NCBI GenBank assembly: GCA_013397865.1
Contig: VZTI01000620.1
Span: forward strand, 766,245 to 830,244
Reading direction: 5' to 3'
Length of the DNA stretch: 64,000 bases
Origin: Struthidea cinerea
Lineage: Eukaryota; Chordata; Aves; Passeriformes; Corcoracidae
Both the position numbers and the translations under genes were made by a program. The notes below the pieces were generated by a model, which was given only the letters and a program-made list of their open reading frames with translations, ran no database searches and was not told the origin of the DNA. Shown here in pieces: positions 49,301 to 58,243 of the stretch. Each line of letters opens with the position of its first letter. The first letter of the stretch is position 1.

Positions 49301-52300
49301 AAAATGCTGTAGGCACAGAAAATCTTGGCGATGTTTCTCTGGAAAGCTGAGCAAGTGGGAAAACATCCAGATGAAGACAAAAGGGTTTAGTAGGAGGCCG
49401 ATTTTCACCCCTCCCAGTAAACTGCAATGTTTTGTTTGCAGATGTCATAGAGGATGATTTTGTGTACTCGCTTGCACATGTGTGCAAAGAAAAAAACCAA
49501 TGCTGCTTACATATGTGAACATCAATTACGAAAATCCATTTAATTCCTGTTACTGGCAAGTTTTATTTGCTAAGCAATGGGCCACACCCGAAATGCTGGA
49601 CTGCATATCTGAGGAGAAGCTCTGAAGATTGCTACACAGCCCATTTTTCCTTGCTTTGTCTTTTTCCATCCCCTTCCCCTCAAAACCAACATAAAGAAGT
49701 ATGCTAATGAAGAGTCAGCCTTTTCTGTTCCAATGCTTTATACTCTTAGATTCACATTGTCTGTTCCTCAGCATTTGGCAGCAGAGTTTCCAAAGTTGGG
49801 GCAGTTTTTAATATCTGTGTGAACAAGTCATTGTTTCACTTACACTGGTGACATTTTGGCTGACATGAGTATAATCCATTTTGGATCACTATACAAAAGG
49901 AATTTATACAGAACCCACATTTTAACTACTTGCCTGCCCTGGCATGAATTGGCATTGATTTATCTTCATGATCTCTGATTCTTTTTCTATGTGTCTGCAG
50001 AGGATCACATGTTAAAAGGCAAAGAAAAATGCTTTAACCTAAATAAAGCTTTAGAGAACTACTTGTGCATGTGTTTGAATGCAAAATTTTACACTGGAGT
50101 ATTTTACTGGGATGAAGCTGAAACATTTATGAAAACAGCAACATAGCCATAAAAGCTGTGCTTTCCCTTTGGCTGTTCATAAATGTCTGAATTATTTTAT
50201 GACTTACCTCTCATATGGCCCATTGATTCTTTGCAGAGAATCAATAATGTACAACAAGACACCAATGGCCAGTATTTTCAAGTAATCAAAATGAAGACAA
50301 CTCTAGCATGTCCATAGATTAATTTACTAAAAAGAAGCACAGTTACCATTTAATGAAATGACAAATGAAATGCCAGGTTTCTTTAATGTCCAGGTTTCTG
50401 AGGATTTTTGGCAGAGGAGAGCTATATTGAGACAGAAGCAGACTTTTTAGAAAATGGACATAGCAAATGGAAGATTTACTGGTAGTGGCAAAAAACTTCT
50501 CACTCTTGCTGAATAGCAAAGTCTTCCAGAATAGGGAAGAACACCTGAATTTCCTTTTTAGACATGCCAGTCCATTCACTCATCCAGCTATGTAATTTGG
50601 TTTTGAAATGTACACATTCATTCATTAAACACACTTCACTTGGCAATTCAGGTAGCAGGTTAACCTGAAACACAATCAATTTTATGGAAAGAAAAAAGTA
50701 ATGAAAATCAAGTTCTCTTGCATGTACTTCTATACATTACCATCAGTAAGCCCAGGTTTTGAGTCAGCTTATCATTGATGGTTTTGTTAGCATGTATGGA
50801 GAAGAAAGAAAAATCAGAAGAAAATCTTTCTGATTTTCACAATTCAACAACCTGATCTCCCAGGAGCAAAGGCAGTGCAAAAGTCACTTACTCAGGTGCA
50901 TGAAAGAGTTGTGATCAGCACTTGGTCTAATTTCCATTGTTAAAAACAGCAGAAATTAAATCTTGATCTAAATATCCATGAGAAAAACCATGGAGCTGTA
51001 TCACCAAGATTTTATAATCCATGAAAAGAAAAAAGAATGAAGCTTTCTGTCAGCAAGCAGTTGATCCTCTTTAGCACATAAGCAAAGCATTCACCTTTGT
51101 ATCTACTGCGTGCATAAACATCCTCATCATCTTCAAGGGGTGAATATCCCGATCCTACAATACAAAATAAGAGAAAAAACACTGCAGCAAGAAAGGAAAT
51201 ATAAATTAAAAATAAAAGAAAGCTTTGAAAAAAGACATGCAAGATTAGGATGCAATAATCTATGCAATGTCATCAGCATGGGCTTCTCTGAAGCTCAGAG
51301 TCATAGCAGACCCACTTTATAGCAAATTTGGAAGGGAGCAAATTGATTTGACATCAAGTGAAATAGTAAATTTCTCTCAGTGCTCCTAGAGCGATGTTGT
51401 GCAACATTAAATTGCACATGCCAAGTCACAACTCCTCTGTTATGGAGAGCCCACCTACAGTGTAGCTGATCTACTGAGCAGAGAGAGCAGAGCAGGTACA
51501 GCTGAAGGGGCACATCAGAGGTTTCACTATAAAGTGGTTCCATAGAGTCAGTGGCTGTTAACAGCCATCAGGCCAAGTAGCAAAAGTAAAATGTAAATAA
51601 CTCAAGTACAATCCTCCTTAATGACCTGTAACATCTTCACACCAAGAGCAAGACATCAAGGCACATTACCTGCAAACACAAGTTCCAATCAAAACCACAG
51701 TTTGGTTTCAAGCATTCTTCTGGCATTGTTCAAATAAAGAGACAGTACAGCTCTATACTTTTTAAATCCCTGAGCAACGGCCAAAAACTTAAAATAAAGG
51801 TAAAACATGCTTTTTAAATACCAGAAACCATTTAGAGCACTGCTACTCAAATAATCCACCAATAAAACAGAGCAGCTGGCAAGAAAGCCTTCAAAATATC
51901 ACTAAACAACATTTATTTAAAATTAGCAACTTCAGAGCATAAAGTCTAGCCTAAACTGTAGATAAATCTTTTCTACAAAGAAGGGCTCATACAAATTTCC
52001 CCTTTGAAACATCCTTTTAAAAACCTTGCATGCGATAGGCAGATACTCAGGGGCCACAGGAGCTTCTCACATGGGATCTCAAGTTGCAGCATTTGGGGCT
52101 ATTTCATCACCACTTGTTGACATCTGGGACCACAGTCTGTACAAGCTGCTGCTTAAAGTTAGGCAAAATTATGTAATTCAGGCACCTCAATAAGCTACTG
52201 ATTCCAGGTGCAAAGCATACGACTGTTCAGCAGAAATCCAACCCAAGGGTCTCATTTCTGTCAACATCTGCCAACATACTCCATTTCTTATTAAAAAAAA

Positions 52301-54587
52301 AACCAAAATAATCTGCCCAGAAAACAACGAAACTTGATTTATTACTCTACCAGACTCACGAAAACAGCCCATGTATCTGCACCTGCTCCACAGTACCTTC
52401 CACAGCACCAGCCCCAGCACTGGACCACTGGGAATCCCTCCACCAGTTTGAGCTGGGACCTGAAGAAGTGAATTTCCAAACAACTCCTCCCGTGAAATTA
52501 AGGGATTTATATACAACAAAGTCTTTTTATCACTTAGAATAATTTCTCTGGATTTTTTATATTTATTATTGAGGTTCAGTTTTGATGCCTAAACACTGAC
52601 ATCTGAGAGACTTATGAACATAAAAACAAACTTTCTTGCACTTGAAATCTGACTGCATAGCAAAAAGAGCAAGCTGTGATCCCTGAGGGCTTCAGGAAGA
52701 CCTTGATATATAACTGAATACCTCTCTAAGCATCAATTTTTCTGCCAGAAATTGGGATACTCTTAGCTAATTACTCACTTTGAGGGTTATAAAACTGTCA
52801 CCTCAGTGTTATCACTAATAATTGTCCAAATTTTAGTGTGCAGTGATTTTACCATCTAAAATTAGTTCATCTTAGAACTATGTGAGCTCTTATGTATTTG
52901 CCTTTCCTTAGACAAAAAAACAATTAAGTGCTTTTGAAAGTTTTCTAAGAAAAACTGGCCTTAAATAGTTATTCCCTACTTTTGCCCTGGAACAAGGCTC
53001 TCTTGATGGAGCTTATCATCTCCCATTTCCAGCTCATTTTCTAGCTCAAAATGAGAAGCGAGTCAGGTCTCTTTCCTAACAAACAGTGTTTTATTAATAA
53101 CCACAACAGGCTTGGCTTGGGGAGCCACGGGAGAGGTGTTGCCATTTCATCTCCATTTTCTCAGCCACAAATCAAAGTGTTTCTGCTTCACAGGCATTCA
53201 AAATTGGCTACCAAGCCACGTAAGGACAAAGCATTGTTCTGTGTTGGAAGTGCTAAAATTATCACAATTCAGAGTATAGCACATTCCTGCAAAAAACAGC
53301 TGTGGACTTAGCTCTGACAGATGTCAAGCAAAATGCATGAAGTAACACTTTCATTTTAAGATTAATCTATGGACTTATATGGTTCTGTTTATGTCAAGAA
53401 AAAAGGCTTCGTCATTCACAAAATAGAATTCTGTCCACTTGTGCAGGTCTGATGGCAAGATCAGGGCACAAGAACATCGTGCCAAGCCAGGCACTGCATA
53501 CACGGGTGTGTACATGAACAACACTTCATGTGCTGCTGTGCTGTAAATCCTTTATAACTGAGAAGAAGAAGGAATGTGACTTGTAAGAGGCAGAACAGCT
53601 ATGCACACTTGCTTTCCCAGGACTGACATAAGAATTAATTAACTCTTTGAGTTTGATCAATTTAAAGTAAGCTATAGACAACAACAGTATAGTTAAAGAA
53701 ACCAACCTGAAACTTTTCAGTTTACTGCCCTGAAACAGGACAAGTTCTAGAACACAAGTCCTATAAGGAGTTGCTAAGGGAGCTGGGGCTGTTAAGCCTG
53801 GAGAAAAGGAGGCTCATCACTCTCTGTAACTCCCTGAAAGGATGCTGTAGCCAGGTGGGGCTGGTCTCTTCTCCCAGGTAGTAACCAATAGGATGAGAGG
53901 GAACAGCCTCAGGCTGGCCCAGGGGAGGTTTAAAATAGCTATGAGGAAAAATTTCTTCACTGAAAGGGTTGTCAAAAGCATTGGAACAGACTGCCCAGAG
54001 AATTGGTTGAGTCAGTATCCCTGCAGGTATTTAGAAGATACCAAGATGTGGCACTTAGAGACATGGTTTAGTGGAGTATTAAAAAGAGGCATTTTGGAAA
54101 ATCATGTTACAACAATCATTTTTTGGGGTATAAGCCCATATCTTCAGCTGCTGTAAACTGACTTTACCCCATAGAGCACTTGAGAATGTGAAAATGTGTG
54201 TCAGGACACAGGACTGGTAACTCATTGCTTTGTCCACCTCAGTGGATAAAGGTGGATAATACGCACTAATGGATAATTTGCCTTCCAATATTCCTGATAA
54301 GAACCTTGAAGGGAGATTCTGAGAAAGTATGACCTCGTGCCACTTCAAAGTTCTGGCAGAGAAAACGGCGCTGGACACGGCTCGCGGGGAAAGCAGAGCT
54401 CACTGCTGTCACTTCTATGCTGCAAATCAGTGCAGCGCCCCCGGCCCGGCCCCGCTCCCCGGCCCGGCTCTGCCCCGGCCCCGCCGCCCCTTCCTCCCCT
54501 GCCCTGCCCTGCCCTACCCTCGTACTCCAGGCTGGCCCGGGCGCCCAGGGCGAGCAGCGCGGCGAGGCGCAGCCAGCAGCTCCCCAT
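34178..54587 (-). CDS. SRPX: Sushi repeat-containing protein SRPX, complete (10 coding exons)
   Basis: In transcript order the exons are 54587-54518, 51154-51095, 45466-45275, 44665-44489, 41402-41276, 39434-39313, 38655-38476, 38051-37918, 36605-36484 and 34358-34178. The 1365 nt encode 454 residues plus TAA, against 464 recalled for human SRPX. All junction phases agree. SRPX (DRS, ETX1) is a secreted or secretory-pathway protein first described as down-regulated by v-src and as deleted in a retinitis pigmentosa patient. Layout: signal peptide about 1-19, a short acidic segment, sushi 1 (about 46-107), sushi 2 (108-166), HYR (167-250), sushi 3 (251-309) and DUF4174 (310-454). Diagnostic identities include GTRCDIRCQKGYELHG, SGRPAACV, GDHKIQYTVYDRAENKGTCK and RTAAALLDQFYEKRRLLI. 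SRPX2 is excluded by closer identity to SRPX throughout and by the SYTL5 neighbour. Confidence 0.97.
36048..36071. repeat. 11-bp perfect inverted repeat
   Basis: GGGAAACTCTT (36048-36058) and its exact reverse complement (36061-36071) are separated by CA. It lies in SRPX intron 9. Confidence 0.85.
36484..36605 (-). CDS. SRPX: SRPX exon 9: DUF4174 middle
   Basis: The acceptor is cttgcag and the donor is gtaaag. 122 nt in phase 0 encoding PAQCGLDLRHVTVVELVGVF, then PAQIGRIGVKLLPPSLALQL. There is no in-frame ATG, so it was identified by homology and phase. Confidence 0.96.
37918..38051 (-). CDS. SRPX: SRPX exon 8: start of DUF4174 domain
   Basis: The acceptor is ttctag and the donor is gtaaaa. 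134 nt encoding MNINVNVRTAAALLDQFYEK, then RRLLIISTPTAANFFYRMQL and GMLQ. Matches the first strand and helix of the mammalian C-terminal domain. Confidence 0.96.
38476..38655 (-). CDS. SRPX: SRPX exon 7: sushi domain 3
   Basis: The acceptor is gctcaaag and the donor is gtaagt. The acceptor five bases further downstream (cag at 38652-38654) would break the frame, so 38655 is chosen. 180 nt. The product has RRCVKLNAPDNGYIKC, ATCEFSCIGGYELQGSPARV, then GWSGVEPTCA. Confidence 0.96.
39313..39434 (-). CDS. SRPX: SRPX exon 6: second half of HYR domain
   Basis: The acceptor is ctgttttag and the donor is gtacga. 122 nt encoding VILKGLPPGSHFPEGDHKIQ, then YTVYDRAENKGTCKFLVKVR. Near-identical to mammalian SRPX. 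Confidence 0.97.
41276..41402 (-). CDS. SRPX: SRPX exon 5: first half of HYR domain
   Basis: The acceptor is ttcaacag and the donor is gtaggt. 127 nt encoding TEPPRIQCPSVKEKTAEPNK, then LTARVFWDTPEGRDTADGIL. It has no usable ATG and was found by homology to the HYR domain and by phase. Confidence 0.95.
42941..42979. repeat. Short direct repeat, 25-bp period
   Basis: ATGTCTGGTCACAA occurs at 42941-42954 and again at 42966-42979. In SRPX intron 4; no evident function. Confidence 0.8.
44489..44665 (-). CDS. SRPX: SRPX exon 4: sushi domain 2
   Basis: The acceptor is gcttttccag and the donor is gtaagc. 177 nt. The product RCPTLSMPTNGGFKCLDGAY...CEYYCSPGY...TCMDNKVWSGRPAACV has the four sushi cysteines and the conserved Trp. 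Confidence 0.97.
45275..45466 (-). CDS. SRPX: SRPX exon 3: sushi domain 1
   Basis: The acceptor is ctgtgccag and the donor is gtaagt. 192 nt. It begins TPWCSPIKVKHGYANC and continues GTRCDIRCQKGYELHG...ICQSSKRWSGKVLC. As in mammals there are six cysteines, two more than the canonical sushi set of four. Confidence 0.97.
51095..51154 (-). CDS. SRPX: SRPX exon 2: acidic spacer
   Basis: The acceptor is tattgtag and the donor is gtgaat. 60 nt encoding GSGYSPLEDDEDVYARSRYK, which matches the mammalian SPLEDDE...RYK segment between signal peptide and sushi 1. Confidence 0.95.
53758..54076 (+). mobile_element. CR1 internal fragment lacking 3' tail
   Basis: Plus-strand CR1 blocks: CTGGAGAAAAGGAGGCTCA, AACTCCCTGAAAGGATG, GTCTCTTCTCCCAGGTA, CAGGGGAGGTTTAAAATAGC and ACATGGTTTAGTGG. 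Similarity stops before the usual 3' end, so both ends are missing. It lies in SRPX intron 1, about 440 bp from exon 1. Confidence 0.9.
54518..54587 (-). CDS. SRPX: SRPX exon 1: start and signal peptide
   Basis: ATG at 54587-54585 begins MGSCWLRLAALLALGARAS, a typical short signal peptide, followed by LEYE. There are 23 codons plus one base, and the donor is gtaggg. This start is chosen because it is the first in-frame ATG and shares the MGS start of the mammalian protein. The human Leu run is longer, which accounts for part of the length difference. Confidence 0.9.
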
Positions 54588-54694
54588 GCTCCACACGGCG
54601 GCTCTGCGCGGCAAAGGGGCAGGAGCAGCAGCAGCAGGAGGAGGAAGAGGAGGAGGAGGAGTGGGATGGGGACATCCTTCGAGCGGCTCCCGGG

Positions 54695-54944
54695 NNNNNN
54701 NNNNNNNNNNNNNNNNNNNNNNNNNNNNNNNNNNNNNNNNNNNNNNNNNNNNNNNNNNNNNNNNNNNNNNNNNNNNNNNNNNNNNNNNNNNNNNNNNNNN
54801 NNNNNNNNNNNNNNNNNNNNNNNNNNNNNNNNNNNNNNNNNNNNNNNNNNNNNNNNNNNNNNNNNNNNNNNNNNNNNNNNNNNNNNNNNNNNNNNNNNNN
54901 NNNNNNNNNNNNNNNNNNNNNNNNNNNNNNNNNNNNNNNNNNNN
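54695..54944. other. Assembly gap, 250 N
   Basis: A run of 250 N within the GC-rich region immediately upstream of SRPX exon 1. The SRPX core promoter and transcription start probably lie inside it. Confidence 0.99.
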
Positions 54945-55032
54945 GTGTGGGTTCCGCGGCCTTGCTGCGCCGGCCCCTGCTCAGCCAGGGCACCGAGCAG
55001 GCCAAGTCAGCGTGTCTGTCCACGTGTCTGCT

Positions 55033-55745
55033 CACAGGATCACACTAGGTTGGAAAAGACCTCTGAGATCATAGAGTCCAACCTATGACCACCATGTCAA
55101 CTTATACTATGGCACTGAGTGCCACGTCCAGTCTTTCCTTAACTATCTTCAGGGATAGCAACTTCACCTCACTGGGCAGGCCATTCCACCACCTCACTGG
55201 GCAGGCCATTCCAACATCTAATCACCCTTTCTGTGAAAAAAAGGTCTTCCTAACGTCCCTGCCCTGGTGCAGCTTAAGACCAGGTCCTCTCATCCTATTG
55301 CTTGTTGCCTGGTGGAAGAGACCAACCCTCACTTTGCTACACCTTCCTTTCAGGGAATTGTAGAGAGCAATAAGGTCCCCACTGAGCCTCCTTTATTCCC
55401 CGCTAACCCCAGCTCCCACAGCTGCTCCTCATGGGACTTGTGCTCCAGAGCCTTCCCAGCTCAATCCTTCTTCTCTGGACTCACTCCAGTCCCTCAATGT
55501 CCCTCCTGAACTGAGGGGCCCAGAACTGGACACAGCACTCGAGGTGTGGCCTCACCAGTGCCCAGTACAGGGGGACAGTCACTGCCCTGCTCCTGCTGGC
55601 CACACTACTGCTGATACGGGCCAGGTGCCCCTGGCCTCCTTGGCCCCCTGGACACACCTGAGCTCATGTTCAGCCACTGCTGACCAGCACCTCCAGGTGC
55701 TTTTCCTCCGGGCACCTTTCCAGCTACTCTGCAACTAGCCTGTAG
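55033..55745 (-). mobile_element. CR1 retrotransposon, about 0.7 kb
   Basis: It begins with AGGTTGGAAAAGACCTCTGA and ATCATAGAGTCCAACC, the reverse complement of a CR1 3' region of a different subfamily from the GGTTTGGGTTGGAAGGGACC copies. It continues through AGGTCTTCCTAACGTCC, GAGGGGCCCAGAACTGGACA and CTCGAGGTGTGGCCTCACCA. An internal 25-bp tandem duplication is present. Confidence 0.93.
55165..55213. repeat. 25-bp tandem duplication inside CR1
   Basis: CACCTCACTGGGCAGGCCAT plus TCCAC at 55165-55189 is repeated at 55190-55213. A local duplication within the CR1 copy. Confidence 0.9.
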
Positions 55746-56646
55746 TGCAAAGATCACCATATTTCCAACTTTTTGAACACTGCTGGGAAATGGAGAACAG
55801 AAAAAAAACCTAAAAATACAGCAGTAATAGCCAATTTCAGCTGCACTGCAGATTTCACAGAATAACAAAAAGAAGAGAACAAAATTAAAAACAAAAAACC
55901 AAAACTCACCTCAAAACTATAATGACACTGTGTTTTGTGCACACAGAAACAACATGAATTAAATTAACCTAGGCGGCATCTTCTGTAGCCTGTGGGCATT
56001 GGCTACTCTTGATACTGGGAGGAAAGAGAAAGCTCCTTTCCCATTTAACCTATCCTTCAAAACAGAGAAAAAGTGCTTGGGAATTCCTCTCATATTCAAA
56101 AAGTTCATATTCAAAAGTTTATGCATGTGTAAGAAGAGAATAACCAGTTTCCACCAATAAGTCTGCAACATCTGGATTTAGTTCCTCCAATGTTTAGCCT
56201 CCGAGTTTTACATTCCATAGTACCTGAAGCCATATCAAATATGCGCCGTATCAAATATGTGAATTTAAAACGTCAGCTCTACTGCAGCAAACTGAAGAGC
56301 TTCTTGGAGTACGGCAGGGCTAAGGTCACTCTAAGACCTCAGAAGTCTGGAAGAGGGGGCAGAAAAGGCACAAAATGATCATGATGCTCACATTTTGTGC
56401 ATAAAAATACTTGCACTCATTTTATGATGGTATTAAAAATGGAAAGCTGGGTTTTCTCATCTCATTCTTTATTGGCTGAACATTACACCCCAGAGGTCTG
56501 CAAAGGTCGTGTTTAAAAAACAATTTGCTTTGGTGCAATCCCAGTATTTGTTTAAAAACTGCCTGCATAGTTAGGTGCTTTGTTGCATCTGGTCTGTGAA
56601 GCTTAAAAAAAAAAGTATATCTAGATAAATTTTGTTATAGAAATCC

Positions 56647-56690
56647 TAGAATCATAGAATGGTTTGGGTTGGAATGGACCTTAAAGCACT
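56647..56690 (-). mobile_element. CR1 3'-end remnant
   Basis: CTAGAATCATAGAATGG and GTTTGGGTTGGAATGGACC, followed by CTTAAAG, then loss of similarity. A very short 5'-truncated CR1. Confidence 0.8.
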
Positions 56691-58172
56691 GAAACACAAC
56701 CACTCAGCCACAAGTTGTGCTCAAATGAGAAGCAGAGGATATCAAGACAATCATGGCATGTTCCTGAATGCCAACCAAGTTAATAATCCTATGTGCAGTT
56801 TAGTAGCCCAAATTATTACCTTCCAGAGATGTTTAGGAATTTCCCTGCTCATATTTATGGAAATACACAGGTGTATAGCACAGATTTGAGTTTCCACGCA
56901 CAGCCACAAGCTCCAGTCCACTGTTGTGCTTCTATTCCTTGCAGGTGTACGGCCTTTCAGGCACAGAAAGTAATCCTATACCAAGAAGATCCCCTCAGGG
57001 CTGTACACTGATTAATTCACTTTGTCTCACTATTGATTAGGATGCAAACACCGTGTTTTAACACACAGGTTTTAACTTGCTTCAAGAGAGATGCCTCGTA
57101 CAAGATCCCATCAAAGAACTGTTCTTTCAAAGTCACAATCAAAGCACAACTGAAATGCAGAACAGAAAACTTCAGAATTACCAAGCTCAAAAGAGGTCAG
57201 AGATGCCTGAAGTTTGCATGCCAGCAGTAGCTTATGCTTTGTGAAATAAAACCACCCAATTACACAGAAATTATGAATCTGATTAGGAAAAAGCAGGCAT
57301 GGGTTCTTTTCCCAAAAGATAATCTCTTTCCTTCTCCCTTGCCATCTGTGACCCAATGTGACTATGAAGAAACACTGCAGCGGACACCAAGCAGTGAAGG
57401 TGTTTCCAAACAGATTAATTACACGTTGAGAAAACTATTGCTTTGCATAGAGGGCAGCTAACAAAATAAAACTCGTTTCACATGTTGGCAAATATTGTGC
57501 AACCAAAAAAGCACTACTCCTGGCTCAAGGAGTTTCCTTCACTTCAATGAAGTCCCATGTCCAGAAGCAGGTAGCCATGCCCATGCAGTTTACTCGCAGA
57601 AAAATCAGCAGTGGGATGGAAACTGCACGGATACACAAGTTAGTGCTAGTCCAGAAAAGCTCTGTAAAATACAACTGAACTCTTCTTCCTTTTATGGACA
57701 CACATAGCTATCTTAGATACAGCAAAACCAAAGCAAAACACTTTCCACCACACATTTTGGTTCATTTTTCCCACTCCAGACTGGCAGTAAAAAGTGGAAG
57801 TCGCTCAAGTGGCTCTGACTCAATGCAGGCAGAAGTCCTGTAACACAGCTGCAGTCAAGGGAAAGCTGGCAGATATAACAAGAAACTACAAACCCCTTTG
57901 CCAACACATCCAAATGATCCAGGAACCTTAGTGCAGTCCCAGGCTGCTCCTGGATACCTTGCTCCATTGCAAATGCATTTACTTTTACTATAATAATGTG
58001 TTTAGTGATAGAATGAGCAGTATGTTCAAATGCTGCTTGCAGTTTACACACTTAAATGACCAAAGGTCTTGGGCACTTGTTTTTTAAATACTATTCACCT
58101 GAAGCTGTTAAAAAAAAGAAAAAATATCCTTCATGAAAATGGTGTCCTTATATTCAGTGAAAACAAATGAGG

Positions 58173-58243
58173 CATTTCCAGAATACTAATTCCAGAAATT
58201 CTAAAGAAGCATTCCAGAATATTAATTCTGGAAATTCTGGTTT
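58173..58243. repeat. 36-bp imperfect tandem duplication with four TTCnnGAA motifs
   Basis: TTCnnGAA occurs at 58176-58183, 58190-58197, 58212-58219 and 58226-58233, with start spacings of 14, 22 and 14. This fits a duplicated unit of about 36 bp. The second unit holds the inverted repeat CCAGAAT-ATTA-ATTCTGG. Confidence 0.75.

Larger units (their letters stand above)
34359..54517 (-). other. SRPX introns: content
   Basis: The nine introns are about 3.4, 5.6, 0.6, 3.1, 1.8, 0.7, 0.4, 1.3 and 2.1 kb in transcript order. Recognisable content: a CR1 in intron 1 (53758-54076), a 13-A run at 45941-45953, a CA run near 45246-45257, a 25-bp-period direct repeat at 42941-42979 and an 11-bp hairpin at 36048-36071. 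The rest shows nothing I recognise. Confidence 0.6.
54360..55030 (-). promoter_or_regulatory. SRPX: GC-rich SRPX promoter and 5' UTR region with gap
   Basis: GC content and CpG density rise sharply here relative to the AT-rich surroundings, as expected for a CpG-island promoter around SRPX exon 1. The minus-strand 5' UTR contains a CTCCTCCTCC-type pyrimidine tract (about 54619-54663). The start site cannot be placed because of the gap. Confidence 0.7.
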
